The notes beneath the pieces were generated by a model. That model saw only the letters and a program-made list of their open reading frames with translations. It made no database searches and was not told the origin of the DNA. Below are positions 16,421 through 26,277 of a stretch of DNA of 64,000 nucleotides, piece by piece. The DNA is from Bacteroidota bacterium. Its GTDB lineage: Bacteria; Bacteroidota; Ignavibacteria; Tepidaquicellales; Tepidaquicellaceae. The stretch lies in contig JAFDZP010000002.1 of assembly GCA_018266835.1 (NCBI GenBank), positions 1,587,302-1,651,301 on the forward strand, written 5' to 3'. How positions within the stretch are numbered: position 1 is the stretch's first letter; the number at the start of each line of letters is the position of its first letter. A program made the translations under genes and the position numbers.

Positions 16421-18247
16421 ATGAGTAAGCTTAAAGAAGTTAAGTTTGAGAAAAAGGAATCGATATTTCCTTTTCTATTCAGGATGTTAAAATACAGCAT
16501 GCGCTACAGGAAGAATCTGTATTTATTTATTTTCTTCGTTATGTTAGTAGCAGGCATTGAGGCGCTTTTTCCTATAGTATGGATGAAATTTCTGGACACT
16601 GTAATAGTGCCGGGGATTGAAAGTCACAACGGCGGGAATCCGTTTGATAACTCAGGCCTCGTAAAATTTTTTGGGATATATATGCTTTTAGCATTATGCT
16701 TATCTACCTTCGTTCATTTATTTATAAAGAACTGTGGGAAGATACAGGAAAATGTTATGTTCGATATAAGACAGGATATATTCAGAAAATTTCAGGAGCT
16801 TTCATTTTCATACTACGATAAATCTGCCGTAGGCTGGCTGATGACGAGAATTACCTCCGATACTATCAAAGTAACGGAACTTATCTCATGGAACTTCATC
16901 GAAGTTGTCTGGGGAACATTTATGATAATCTTCTGCCTTACTGCAATGTTCATTTACAACTGGAAACTTGCAATGATAGTAGCAGTTACAATTCCCGTGC
17001 TTGTACTGGTATCTACTAAGATAAGAGAGCTGATATTAAAATATTCCAGAGAGTCAAGAATGTATAACTCTATCATCACAGCCGCATACAATGAGCACAT
17101 TAACGGAGTAGAAGTAAATAAATCTCTTGTGCAGGAAGAAGTAGCAAGCAGGGAGTTTGAAAAGCTTTCACAAAAAATGAAAGTTGCTTCATACAAATCT
17201 GCTTACTACAATGCAATGTTTCTGCCATTGGTAATATTTATCGGTTCGATAGCAGCTGCGCTGATAATTTACTATGGAGGATTCATGGTTCTAACTCCTG
17301 AGTCAGGCGTAACGGTTGGTATACTTGCAGCATTCTTCGGATATGCTACATTAATATACGAGCCGATTACAGACCTCTCAAGATTTTATTCACAGGCGCA
17401 GGCATGTATGTCTGCAGGTGAAAGAATTTTCACTTTGCTTGATACAAAGCCGGAGATTCTTGACAGAAAAGATTCGAAAGAATTTGAAAGAATTAACGGT
17501 GAGATTGAATTTGAGAACGTTACTTTCTACTATGAAAAAGATAAGCCGGTTCTTGAAAGCATCGATTTAAAAATCAAAGCCGGACAGTCAGTCGCACTTG
17601 TCGGTGAAACAGGAGGAGGAAAATCTACATTCATTAATCTGATATGCAGATTTTACGAGCCTAAAGGTGGTAAAATAAAAATTGACGGAATAGATTATAT
17701 GGATATGACTGTGGAAAGTCTGCGAAGCCAGCTTGGTGTAGTATTGCAAACTCCGCATTTATTCTCAGGCACAATTCGCGAGAATATTCAATACGGAAGA
17801 GAACTTGCAAGCGAAGCAGAAATAATCGAAGCATTGCGCTTAGCAGGCGGAGAGGAATTTGCAGATAAGCTTGATGAAGATGTCGGCGAAGCAGGCGAGA
17901 ATTTATCACTCGGTGAAAAGCAGCTGATATCTTTTGCAAGGGCAATACTTGCCAATCCGAGAATTTTTATAATGGATGAAGCGACATCATCGGTTGATAC
18001 TTTGACGGAAGCAAAAATCCAGAACGGTATTCACGGAATTATGGAAGGCAGAACGTCGCTTATAATTGCTCACAGACTTTCCACAATTAAGAACTGCGAT
18101 AGAATTCTCGTGGTGAAAAAAGGAAAGATAGTAGAAGACGGAACGCATAGAGAGCTAATGAAAAAGAAAGGTTATTACTATCAGCTTTATACAAAGCAAT
18201 TGCGTGATGAAAAGGAAAAGGAATTTGAAATGCAGGAACAACAATAA
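16421..18247 (+). CDS. Heterodimeric ABC exporter, catalytic subunit
   Basis: This 608-residue half-transporter has a six-helix membrane domain and an ATPase with Walker A GETGGGKS at 395-402, a complete Walker B IFIMDEATS with catalytic Glu520, and H-loop His551. The signature is altered to LSLGEKQ (495-501). In the dimer its signature pairs with the degenerate Walker site of the upstream subunit, while its own intact Walker site pairs with the partner's normal LSGGQ. The two subunits therefore complement each other and give one active ATP site. A small hairpin (TCCTGC/GCAGGA, near 16380) lies between the two genes. Confidence 0.9.
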   Translation: MSKLKEVKFEKKESIFPFLFRMLKYSMRYRKNLYLFIFFVMLVAGIEALFPIVWMKFLDTVIVPGIESHNGGNPFDNSGLVKFFGIYMLLALCLSTFVHLFIKNCGKIQENVMFDIRQDIFRKFQELSFSYYDKSAVGWLMTRITSDTIKVTELISWNFIEVVWGTFMIIFCLTAMFIYNWKLAMIVAVTIPVLVLVSTKIRELILKYSRESRMYNSIITAAYNEHINGVEVNKSLVQEEVASREFEKLSQKMKVASYKSAYYNAMFLPLVIFIGSIAAALIIYYGGFMVLTPESGVTVGILAAFFGYATLIYEPITDLSRFYSQAQACMSAGERIFTLLDTKPEILDRKDSKEFERINGEIEFENVTFYYEKDKPVLESIDLKIKAGQSVALVGETGGGKSTFINLICRFYEPKGGKIKIDGIDYMDMTVESLRSQLGVVLQTPHLFSGTIRENIQYGRELASEAEIIEALRLAGGEEFADKLDEDVGEAGENLSLGEKQLISFARAILANPRIFIMDEATSSVDTLTEAKIQNGIHGIMEGRTSLIIAHRLSTIKNCDRILVVKKGKIVEDGTHRELMKKKGYYYQLYTKQLRDEKEKEFEMQEQQ

Positions 18248-18274
18248 TACACATCTACAATAAACTAATTCGCA

Positions 18275-18308
18275 CCCTTCCTGCTATAGTTTTGCAGGGA
18301 GGGATTTT
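18275..18308 (+). terminator. Probable terminator after the ABC exporter
   Basis: A 10-bp stem with one G-U pair (CCCTTCCTGC with GCAGGGAGGG, 18275-18284 and 18294-18303) is followed by ATTTT, 27 bases after the stop. Confidence 0.6.
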
Positions 18309-18330
18309 ATAAACAACTAAATAAAAGCTT

Positions 18331-19107
18331 ATGCTGGAAAACTACAACGAAAGAAATTACAATGAGTACCCTGAGACGATGGCTAAGTTTTATGATATAG
18401 TTTATGCAGGAATAAGAGACGGCGTGGATAAAAAATTTTACGTAGATAGAATTCTATCTGCTGAGGGACCTGTGCTTGAAGTCGGTGTGGGTACCGGAAG
18501 ACTATTCCTTGAAGCGCTTAACAAAGGCGCAGATGTTTATGGAATAGATATCAGCGATAATATGTTGAATGTATTGAAGAGTAAGCTTGAAGAGCATGAG
18601 CATTACAGGGTTACCCGCGCAGATATGAGGGATTTTGAGCTGGATAAAAAATTTAAGTTAATTATTTCTCCGTTCAGAGTTTTCTCACATATGTACACAG
18701 TTGAAGATCAGCTTGCTGCTTTGCAATGCATTAAAAACCATTTAGATGATGACGGCATTTTTATTTTTGATTTGTTTGTTCCGAACCCTTATATGATTTC
18801 AAAAGACATTGATGAGTTTCTTGATTTTGAGGGTGAATACGAGCAAGGAAAAATGCTTCAGCGATTAGCTTCAGTGAAAACGGATTATATTAACCAGACA
18901 AATCACATCACCATGAAATTAAAATGGGAAGATGATAATGGTTATAACATTGTAGATAATAAATTCAGCATGAGGTACTACTTCCGCTATGAACTTGAGC
19001 ATTTAATTAAGGAAAGCGGAATGAAAATAAAAAATATGTACGGAGATTATAATTACTCTCCACTGACAAATAAATCAAATGATTTTGTTACTGAATGTAC
19101 AAAATAG
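18331..19107 (+). CDS. Class I SAM-dependent methyltransferase
   Basis: This 258-residue cytoplasmic enzyme has motif I VLEVGVGTGR at residues 48-57, an acidic residue after strand 2 in VYGIDISDNM, and a motif resembling ITRADMRDF (here VTRADMRDF) near 95-103. This is a Rossmann-fold methyltransferase of the Methyltransf_11/25 type. Its substrate cannot be read from the sequence. It is followed by rsgA after 31 bases on the same strand, with no obvious functional link. Confidence 0.82.
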   Translation: MLENYNERNYNEYPETMAKFYDIVYAGIRDGVDKKFYVDRILSAEGPVLEVGVGTGRLFLEALNKGADVYGIDISDNMLNVLKSKLEEHEHYRVTRADMRDFELDKKFKLIISPFRVFSHMYTVEDQLAALQCIKNHLDDDGIFIFDLFVPNPYMISKDIDEFLDFEGEYEQGKMLQRLASVKTDYINQTNHITMKLKWEDDNGYNIVDNKFSMRYYFRYELEHLIKESGMKIKNMYGDYNYSPLTNKSNDFVTECTK

Positions 19108-19138
19108 TTGATTTAATTTTACAAACTTAATTCATTGA

Positions 19139-20230
19139 ATGAATTTAAACAAACTTGGTTACAATTCTTTTTTTGAAGCTTACTTTAACGAATATGCTTC
19201 AGAGGGACAAATTCCCGGAAGAATAGCTATACAGAATTTATCAAACTTCATAGTCTATACGGAGCTTGGCGAACTTCTCGGAGAGGTATCCGGCAAGTTC
19301 CGTTTTGAAGTGGAGAACGGTACGGCAGAAGTAAACGGTTTCCCCGCTGTAGGTGACTGGGTATTGCTTCGCGCTTTCCCTGAAGAAAATAAAGCTATCA
19401 TAGATAAAATTCTTCCTCGTAAAAATAAATTTTCGCGAAAGGAAGCGGGCGAGAAAACTGTTGAGCAAATCGTTGCTGCTAATATTGATATTGTATTCAT
19501 TGTGAATGCTCTGAATCATGATTTTAATCTCCGTCGACTTGAGCGTTATCTTACAACTGTAATGGATAATGAAATAAGACCTGTTATTATTTTAAGCAAG
19601 GCTGATCTGGCTTCTGACTTGGACACAAAGATTGAAGAAGTAAAAGATGTTGTTGGCGTAATTCCTATTCACGCAATCAGCGTAAAAGAAAATTTCGGAC
19701 TTGAAGAGCTTGAACAATACTTTGTTAACAATAACACCGTGGCAGTACTTGGTTCATCAGGTGTCGGTAAGTCTACTCTGATAAACACTCTAGCCGGCGA
19801 AGAAAAATTCTTTGTTCAGGAAGTGAGTGACTTCTCCAATAAAGGAAAGCATACAACTACTCACAGGGAAATGATAATTCTTGCAAACGGCGGACTTATA
19901 ATCGACACGCCCGGAATGCGTGAGTTGCAGCTTTGGGACGGCGGCGAAGGTGTTGCCGAAACATTCGATGACCTGGAAGAGCTTGCGCTCCAATGTAAAT
20001 TTTCAAACTGCCTTCATGCAGATGAGCCCGGGTGCGCAATCCGTGCTGCAATAAATAACGGGGAAATAGATGAAACAAGATTAAAAAGTTATTTAAAGCT
20101 TATGCGTGAAGTAAAGTATATCGAATCAAAGCAGAATGTAAAAACGGCAATTGAAAATAAAAAGAAGTGGAAACAGGTTCACAAATCGTTGAAGGATTTT
20201 GATAAGAAGAATAAGGGAAAGCGTGGTTAA
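19139..20230 (+). CDS. rsgA: Ribosome small-subunit-dependent GTPase A
   Basis: This 363-residue circularly permuted GTPase helps late maturation of the 30S subunit. An N-terminal OB-fold domain (residues 1-95) is followed by the permuted G motifs: a degenerate G4 SKAD at 153-156, then G1 GSSGVGKST at 205-213, and G3 DTPG at 256-259. The C-terminal zinc site has Cys286, Cys291, His293 and Cys299, the CX4-5CXHX5C pattern of the family. The length is normal. It converges with dnaG, with only six bases between the stops. Confidence 0.94.
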   Translation: MNLNKLGYNSFFEAYFNEYASEGQIPGRIAIQNLSNFIVYTELGELLGEVSGKFRFEVENGTAEVNGFPAVGDWVLLRAFPEENKAIIDKILPRKNKFSRKEAGEKTVEQIVAANIDIVFIVNALNHDFNLRRLERYLTTVMDNEIRPVIILSKADLASDLDTKIEEVKDVVGVIPIHAISVKENFGLEELEQYFVNNNTVAVLGSSGVGKSTLINTLAGEEKFFVQEVSDFSNKGKHTTTHREMIILANGGLIIDTPGMRELQLWDGGEGVAETFDDLEELALQCKFSNCLHADEPGCAIRAAINNGEIDETRLKSYLKLMREVKYIESKQNVKTAIENKKKWKQVHKSLKDFDKKNKGKRG

Positions 20231-20236
20231 AAGAAA

Positions 20237-22090
20237 TTAATGAACGGTCTCTAACTTTATCATCTGATCAAGTTTTCTTTTTAGGTCAACATATTCCTGC
20301 AGGCGTTCTTTATCTTTTTTAATTTCATCAAGTTCGCGTTCGATTTGTTTGATCTTAAATTTACGTATTACTCCCATAGCTTTCTCCATGAAATTAATTT
20401 TCATGTTTGAGTTGCGGGCAATAAGACTGTTCTTATCCGCCTTTACTAAAGGACTTATCTCGTCCTTCTCTAAAACGGCAAGAGTTATTATATATTGTAC
20501 CTCTTCATCTTCAATATCGTTAAGCGCTTTTGAAGGATTGATTTTCCCTTCCTGAATAAATTCATCAAGGAAGTAATGCACTGCCTTCATTATCTGCTGC
20601 GTTGTAATAAAATCAATTTCAAGATTCGATTCAAGATATCCTATAACATCATCGCCGCCTCTTACAAAAATTTCAATAAGTTCAAGTTCTTCCTGCGGAA
20701 TTCTTTTTCTCTCAACATCATTTTTTATTTTTGCTCTTTCGGGCAGTACAATCGATGACTGAGGAAATGAAGGCTTCTTATCGTTCTTTAAAAATTTGTT
20801 AAGCTCGACTTGCAAATCACTTTCACGAAGCTCATACAATGAGGCAATTTCTTTTAAATATAATGAGCGTTTAATAGCATCTGGAATCTTTCCTATGTAT
20901 GTAATAATCTCTTTTATAAAATCCGTCTTCTGCGCAATTGTGTTCAGCTTATTCTCTTTGGTATATAATTCTCCTATAAAATTTATAATCGACTTCTTTT
21001 CAAATATTACATTCTTAAACTCTTCGACACCTTTCTTAGTTATAAAGCTATCGGGGTCATCTCCTTCGGGAAGGGTAACAATATCTACATCAAGTCCGCC
21101 TTCAAGAATTAATTCTATACCACGCTTTGCTGCTTTTATTCCTGCAGCGTCAGCATCAAATAAGAATATAATATTTTTTGTATAGCGTGAAATTAATTTT
21201 ACTTGTTCTTCAGTCATTGCAGTGCCACTTGTTGCAACAACGTTTTCCACTCCTGCCTGGAAGAGTGAAATCATATCCATGTAACCTTCTACAAACAGCG
21301 CATAGTTGTTTGCTATAATGCTGTCCTTAGCAAAATTCAATCCGTAAAGGACTTTGCTCTTGCTGTATATTTTTGTCTCAGGTGAGTTAAGATACTTTCC
21401 TGTCTTATCGTCTTCAAATAATTGTCTTCCGCCGAAGCCTACAACTTTCCCTGACTCGTTAAAAATCGGAAACATAAGTCTGCCTCGGAATCTGTCATAA
21501 ACTCTGTTCTCATCGTTATCACTTTTGCGGACTAGCCCCGCATTCTCAAGATCTTCATTGGTAAATAAGTCCTCTTCTCTGAAGTAACTGAGCAGACCGT
21601 CCCAGCGATTATAAGCGTAGCCGATACCAAATCTTGTAAGTGTGCCCGGTTTGAGTTTTCTTTTCTTTATATAATCATGAACAACTTTGCCTTCGTTGCC
21701 GCTCACATCTTTAAGCGCTTCTACATAAAATCTTGCTGCCTTAACATTTATATCGTAAAGCTTTGCGTACTCATCGTAATTGGCAATTTCTTTTTTATTG
21801 TACTGAATATCTATACCTGCGCGTGATGCAAGTTTTTGAGCAGATTCGAAGAAGGAGATTTTTTCAAAATCCTGAATGAAGCGAAACATATTGCCGCTGG
21901 CTCCGCAGGAAAAGCAATGATATACTTTTTTTTCCTGTGAGATATTCATTGACGGATTTTTATCGGGATGGAAAGGGCAGAGCGCAAGGAAATTTTTCCC
22001 GCGTCTTTTAACGTTTATGTATGTTGAAATAACATCTACTATATCGTTAGCATTATTAATTTCGTCAATCTTTTCGGGTGGTATTCGCAT
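20237..22090 (-). CDS. dnaG: DNA primase
   Basis: This 617-residue enzyme makes RNA primers at the replication fork and binds DnaB helicase. The N-terminal CHC2 zinc domain has Cys38, His41, Cys59 and Cys62 (LCPFHPDKNPS, YHCFSCGASG). The TOPRIM core includes LFVEGYMDMISLFQAG and FLFDADAAG. The C-terminal part is helical and fits a helicase-binding domain. The length is typical. The 500 bases upstream hold palindromic repeats but no gene. Confidence 0.95.
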   Translation of the reverse strand: MRIPPEKIDEINNANDIVDVISTYINVKRRGKNFLALCPFHPDKNPSMNISQEKKVYHCFSCGASGNMFRFIQDFEKISFFESAQKLASRAGIDIQYNKKEIANYDEYAKLYDINVKAARFYVEALKDVSGNEGKVVHDYIKKRKLKPGTLTRFGIGYAYNRWDGLLSYFREEDLFTNEDLENAGLVRKSDNDENRVYDRFRGRLMFPIFNESGKVVGFGGRQLFEDDKTGKYLNSPETKIYSKSKVLYGLNFAKDSIIANNYALFVEGYMDMISLFQAGVENVVATSGTAMTEEQVKLISRYTKNIIFLFDADAAGIKAAKRGIELILEGGLDVDIVTLPEGDDPDSFITKKGVEEFKNVIFEKKSIINFIGELYTKENKLNTIAQKTDFIKEIITYIGKIPDAIKRSLYLKEIASLYELRESDLQVELNKFLKNDKKPSFPQSSIVLPERAKIKNDVERKRIPQEELELIEIFVRGGDDVIGYLESNLEIDFITTQQIMKAVHYFLDEFIQEGKINPSKALNDIEDEEVQYIITLAVLEKDEISPLVKADKNSLIARNSNMKINFMEKAMGVIRKFKIKQIERELDEIKKDKERLQEYVDLKRKLDQMIKLETVH

Positions 22091-22519
22091 TATTCAATTT
22101 AACGTTTCTAAGAAATATTATTAATATATAAAAAATCCCATTGTGTTTACTTTAATGTTACGAAGCCGGAGCATCGTAATGAGTTATGGAAATTTAATTT
22201 TCGGTCAAATATATGAGCAATTTTTAACAGCTATAAGTTCTGAAAAAACATATACCGAAACTTACGCCCTCTCGTAAGTTATGAGCTAAAAGATTGTTTT
22301 TACAGTTATGATTTTTTGCGAAACGAGGAGTTATATCTTGTCAAAAGCTATTCATATTTCTTAAAATCAACCAAGATTTTTCATATAAAAGAACCTATAC
22401 AAGATAGTAAGTAATAAACTTTTTTCAAACAGAAGTTTTATTATTTCCCTATATGTGAGTACAATTTTTATTATTGGCTTGACAGAATTTTCCTGTTATA
22501 AAAATATTTTTAAAGAAGG
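22091..22519. other. Upstream region of dnaG with palindromes
   Basis: No gene is visible. The region holds the palindrome at 22257-22280 and a related hairpin TTACGA/TCGTAA at 22158-22179. The remainder is AT-rich. Confidence 0.5.
22257..22280 (-). repeat. Palindromic repeat, copy B
   Basis: Read on the minus strand, this matches the palindrome at 5454-5477 in 23 of 24 bases and lies 167 bases before the dnaG start codon. Confidence 0.6.
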
Positions 22520-22553
22520 AAGGACATAATTCCGGCGAAAGAATTATGTCCTT
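22520..22553 (-). terminator. Hairpin after the second secreted protein gene
   Basis: A perfect 13-bp stem (22520-22532 with 22541-22553, loop CGGCGAAA) lies 40 bases beyond the stop of the minus-strand gene at 22593. On the minus strand it is followed by CCTTCTTT rather than a pure T run, so termination is likely but not certain. Confidence 0.65.
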
Positions 22554-22592
22554 TAGCAGATGCTTAAGCAAGGCAGGGTATAAAATACACTT

Positions 22593-23906
22593 TTATTTTA
22601 CAAGTACCATTGATTTTGTAATTGTTGTGCCGTTAGTCATAAGTTTATAGAAATAAATTCCGCTGTTTAGACTTGCACCATCGAATTTTAGCTGATAGCT
22701 TCCGGCTTCTTTTACTCCATTGAATAAATTTTGAACTTCTTTTCCTGTCATATCATAGACCTTCAGAGAAATATATCCTGATTTAGTTAAATCGAATTTA
22801 ATTGTTGTTTCAGGATTGAAAGGATTAGGATAATTCTGATATAAATTTATTGAAGATGGTACTGTTGTGCTGATTTGAGTGACTGCAACTATGTTGTCTT
22901 TTTTGTAGATGACTCCGTTTGCCCCAACGGCAAAACCTTTCAGGTTACTGTTTTTAATATCTGAAAGGGGAATAGACGCAGGAATATTCTCATTGTTCCA
23001 GGTAACACCTCCATTAGTTGTTTTAATAATGAACCCACGGTTTTGAGATGAAGGAGCACCATTAACTGAACCGCTTGCATAAATTACCGATTCGTTTACA
23101 ACCGTGATAGAATTAATCATTGTTGCGGAATTATCATTTAAAATATAATTCCAGTTTGCTCCTGAATTAGTTGTCTTTATCACAAATCTATTCTTGTTAA
23201 GAGTATCAAGATAATATCCTCCTGCGGCAAAACCTGTAACTCCATTTATAAAGACAATATCAGAAACTACATTGTAATAACTTCCTAAATTCTGATAAAC
23301 AAGATTCCAGTTATTTCCGCCGTTTGGAGTTTTATATATACAATTCATAACACCTATATATCCGATTTCATAGTTGATAAATTTCTGTGAGGTAATAGAG
23401 CCATTTATACCGGTCGGAATTTCCACCCAGGAGTTTCCGTCATTTGTAGATTTAAAGAATTTATTCGGACCAACAGAATAAAGTCCGCCCGACATATAAC
23501 CCACTCCGTCTGCAAACTCAATATTTTTTAAAAAAACATTATTAATCCGTGGATTATCAACAAACCAGTTATTTCCGCCGTTTGTAGTTTTATAAATTTT
23601 TGAATATAGAGTGTCATCCGGGATAGGACTGTTTGCTAAAATAAATCCTGTTGACTGGTCCTTGAAGTAAATTTTTTTAAATGTAAAGGTAGGATTATTA
23701 AGATCTATGTTCTGCCAGCTTGCTCCCGTATTCCGTGTTATTAAAAGTGTTCCTCCGGTACCCGTACTAAACCCTGTATTAAGGTTTGTAAAAAAAACAG
23801 ATGTCAGTAAATTACTTGTTCCTGAATTCACCTGATACCACCCTGTTTGGGAAAAGCACAGATTTGAGAATAGAAAAATGAAGAGAATTACCCTGATATT
23901 TTTCAT
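22593..23906 (-). CDS. Secreted BNR/YCF48-repeat protein with type IX sorting domain
   Basis: This 437-residue protein has a signal peptide (hydrophobic residues 5-18, then CFSQ). Four or more repeats resemble the BNR/YCF48 beta-propeller type, with cores such as YKTTNGGNNWF and IKTTNGGVTWNNE. The C-terminus is a type IX sorting domain: YQNYPNPFNPETTIKFDL near residue 350, VYDMTGKEV, and a final MVLVK. It is probably exported across the outer membrane. It stands alone, with AT-rich gaps on both sides. It is not related to the SBBP protein outside the sorting domain. Confidence 0.86.
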   Translation of the reverse strand: MKNIRVILFIFLFSNLCFSQTGWYQVNSGTSNLLTSVFFTNLNTGFSTGTGGTLLITRNTGASWQNIDLNNPTFTFKKIYFKDQSTGFILANSPIPDDTLYSKIYKTTNGGNNWFVDNPRINNVFLKNIEFADGVGYMSGGLYSVGPNKFFKSTNDGNSWVEIPTGINGSITSQKFINYEIGYIGVMNCIYKTPNGGNNWNLVYQNLGSYYNVVSDIVFINGVTGFAAGGYYLDTLNKNRFVIKTTNSGANWNYILNDNSATMINSITVVNESVIYASGSVNGAPSSQNRGFIIKTTNGGVTWNNENIPASIPLSDIKNSNLKGFAVGANGVIYKKDNIVAVTQISTTVPSSINLYQNYPNPFNPETTIKFDLTKSGYISLKVYDMTGKEVQNLFNGVKEAGSYQLKFDGASLNSGIYFYKLMTNGTTITKSMVLVK

Positions 23907-24295
23907 TTTAATTTTATTTAGGTTAATAAATAAGAGACTAAAGAATAAAACTAAAATGTAGAGTTATTTCGTATATTATGTGTATTTGATAAAGTAGAGT
24001 GTGGAGTTATAGTGTGTTTTTTACGTAGAAAACGTGTATGGGCTTATGATTTTTATAAACTTACATAAAGTTTGCCTGCACATTAAAGGTAAAATTCCGT
24101 CCCCATCAAAAACAGGAACATTTTTCAGCCCCGATTGTTTATAAATACTGAAAGTGGATTATTTGGTATATAATTGAAATTCTTGAAAACTATTATTAAG
24201 TTCTAAACGTAGAGATTTTTAGCTGAAATACAATACTTGTTAACATTTATTTAACGTCTTTTTCGTATTGTTGTAAAACCCTCAATATTGAGCCA
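23907..24295. other. Intergenic region of 389 bases, nothing recognised
   Basis: AT-rich sequence between divergent genes. It contains a loosely repeated phrase (GTAGAGTTAT near 23960, GTGGAGTTATA near 24001). I found no convincing promoter, hairpin or short gene. Confidence 0.4.
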
Positions 24296-25312
24296 ATGAA
24301 GAAAAAAATTTTGTTTATCTGCGGGTCAATCAATCAGACATCTATGATGTACAAGATTTCCAAACAGCTGCCTGAATACGACCAATATTTCACTCCTTAT
24401 TATGCCGACGGTTTTTTAAAAATGCTTTTAAAAGCAGGCCTGGTTGAATACACCGTGCTGGGCGGCAAATTCAGAAAAAATACAGAAAAATTTCTTTCCG
24501 AACATAATTTAAAAATGGATTACGAAGGCAAACAGAATGATTACGATTACGTCTTCACCTGCAGTGATTTGTATATTCAAAAAAATATAAAAAAGAAAAA
24601 AATAGTACTGGTTCAGGAAGGGATGACTGACCCTGAAAAACTTAATTATTATATAGTAAGATATCTCGGCTTGCCCCGCTATCTGGGCGCAACTTCACTT
24701 ACGGGACTCTCACATGCTTATGATTTATTCTGCGTTGCCTCAGAGGGATACAAAGACTTTTTTGTAAAGAAAGGCTGCAATCCCGATAAAATTGTTGTGA
24801 CGGGAATACCTAACTTCGATAACTGCAAAGAAAGTCTTAACAACAACTTCCCCCATAAAAATTATGTATTAGTCTGCACATCCGATGCCCGCGAGACTAT
24901 CAGCTATGAGAACAGAAAGAAAACGATTCTTGATGCTGTGAAAATTGCAGACGGCAGACCAATGATTTTCAAGCTTCACCCGAATGAAAAAGTCGAACGC
25001 GCAACAGAAGAAATAAATAAATATGCTCCGGGAGCATTGGTGTTCGATTCCGGAAATACTAATGAAATGATTGCAAACTGCGATGTGCTTATTACAAGAT
25101 ATTCAACGGTAGTTTACGTAGGCCTTGCGCTCGGTAAAGAATGTTATTCATATTTTGATATTAATATGCTGAAGCGTTTAACTCCTATGCAAAACGGAGG
25201 AAACTCGCACAGGAATATTGCAGATGCATTCCGAAAAAGAATTGTGCAGGAAGAACATGGAGATTTCGTACCTGATTATGCAGGAGATTATGAAACTGCC
25301 GGTACCATGTAA
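24296..25312 (+). CDS. GT-B-fold glycosyltransferase-like protein
   Basis: The C-terminal half of this 338-residue protein resembles CDP-glycerol glycerophosphotransferases and UDP-GlcNAc 2-epimerase-like GT-B proteins: PDKIVVTGIPNFD, then MIFKLHPNEK and CDVLITRYSTVVYVGLALG. The last motif places a Ser/Thr at the donor-binding loop. The N-terminal strand KILFICGSINQTS fits the first Rossmann domain. It begins a plus-strand cluster of sugar-activation genes, so it may transfer or modify the cluster's product. A GT role is inferred; an epimerase is possible. Confidence 0.5.
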   Translation: MKKKILFICGSINQTSMMYKISKQLPEYDQYFTPYYADGFLKMLLKAGLVEYTVLGGKFRKNTEKFLSEHNLKMDYEGKQNDYDYVFTCSDLYIQKNIKKKKIVLVQEGMTDPEKLNYYIVRYLGLPRYLGATSLTGLSHAYDLFCVASEGYKDFFVKKGCNPDKIVVTGIPNFDNCKESLNNNFPHKNYVLVCTSDARETISYENRKKTILDAVKIADGRPMIFKLHPNEKVERATEEINKYAPGALVFDSGNTNEMIANCDVLITRYSTVVYVGLALGKECYSYFDINMLKRLTPMQNGGNSHRNIADAFRKRIVQEEHGDFVPDYAGDYETAGTM

Positions 25313-25441
25313 TAAAATTCTGATTTTACCTGTTTTTACCTCCGAATGCAGATATATTCAGTTATCTCTTTGGATTTTTAATATCAATAGAAATCATTAA
25401 TTTGTGTGCTTAGTTCGTTTATTATTTTAGATAATTTTTAA

Positions 25442-26263
25442 TTGGATTCCGACGGTAGTTTAAATATATTGATTGTTGTACAGGCACGAACAGGTTCATC
25501 CAGACTGCCTGATAAAGTTATGCTCCCCCTTTCCGGCGAACCTCTCCTGGTCAGAATGATGGAAAGAGTAAAGGCTTCTAAAGCTGCTACAAATTTCGTT
25601 GTTGCAACTTCAACCGATGATGAAGATGATATTATTGAAGAGCTTTGCGATGATTATGATTTTAATTGTTTCAGAGGCAGCCTCGAAAATCTTCTCGAAA
25701 GACATTACCTTGCAGGGCTTAAATACAATGCAGACGTTGTTGTAAAAATTCCATCTGATTGTCCTTTAATAGACCCTGCTATAATAGATAAAGTAATTAA
25801 TTTTTATGTCCGTAATAAAGATAAGTATGACTTTGTAAGTAATTTACATCCGCCTACATATCCTGACGGAAATGATGTTGAAGTTATTCCGATGCCGGTA
25901 CTTAAAATCACCTATGAAAATGCGCTGCTGAACATGGAGCTTGAACATACAACGCCTTACATATGGGAGCGTCCCGATGAATTCAGAATAGGGAATGTTC
26001 TCTGGGAAACAGGGCTGGATTATTCCATGACATACAGATTTACAATTGACTACAGGGAGGATTACGAATTTATAAAAGCTGTTTACGATGAGCTGTATGA
26101 GGAAAATCCTTTGTTCGGGCTTGATGATATTTTAAAACTGCTTGAAGAAAAACCTGAGTTAAAAAAAATAAATGAGAAATACGTAGGTGTTAACTGGTAC
26201 AGAAATCATTTAGACGATCTGAAAACAATTTCACCTGATGATACAAAACATATAGAATTTTAA
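25442..26263 (+). CDS. SpsF/NeuA-type cytidylyltransferase
   Basis: This 273-residue protein has the nucleotide-binding start of the CMP-KDO/CMP-sialate synthetase superfamily: VVQARTGSSRLPDKVM at residues 12-27, then VVKIPSDCPLIDPAII with the acidic metal site. It probably activates an acidic sugar with CTP, in keeping with the NeuB-type gene downstream. The frame starts at TTG; there is no earlier ATG and no clear Shine-Dalgarno sequence, so the start is provisional. It is followed after 14 bases by the transketolase N-terminal gene. Confidence 0.75.
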   Translation: MDSDGSLNILIVVQARTGSSRLPDKVMLPLSGEPLLVRMMERVKASKAATNFVVATSTDDEDDIIEELCDDYDFNCFRGSLENLLERHYLAGLKYNADVVVKIPSDCPLIDPAIIDKVINFYVRNKDKYDFVSNLHPPTYPDGNDVEVIPMPVLKITYENALLNMELEHTTPYIWERPDEFRIGNVLWETGLDYSMTYRFTIDYREDYEFIKAVYDELYEENPLFGLDDILKLLEEKPELKKINEKYVGVNWYRNHLDDLKTISPDDTKHIEF

Positions 26264-26277
26264 AGTTCAAAAATTTA

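Noticed and set aside
22479-22500. TTGACA with TATAAA in the dnaG upstream region
   Set aside because: The spacing is only 12 bases and neither neighbouring gene is oriented to use it.
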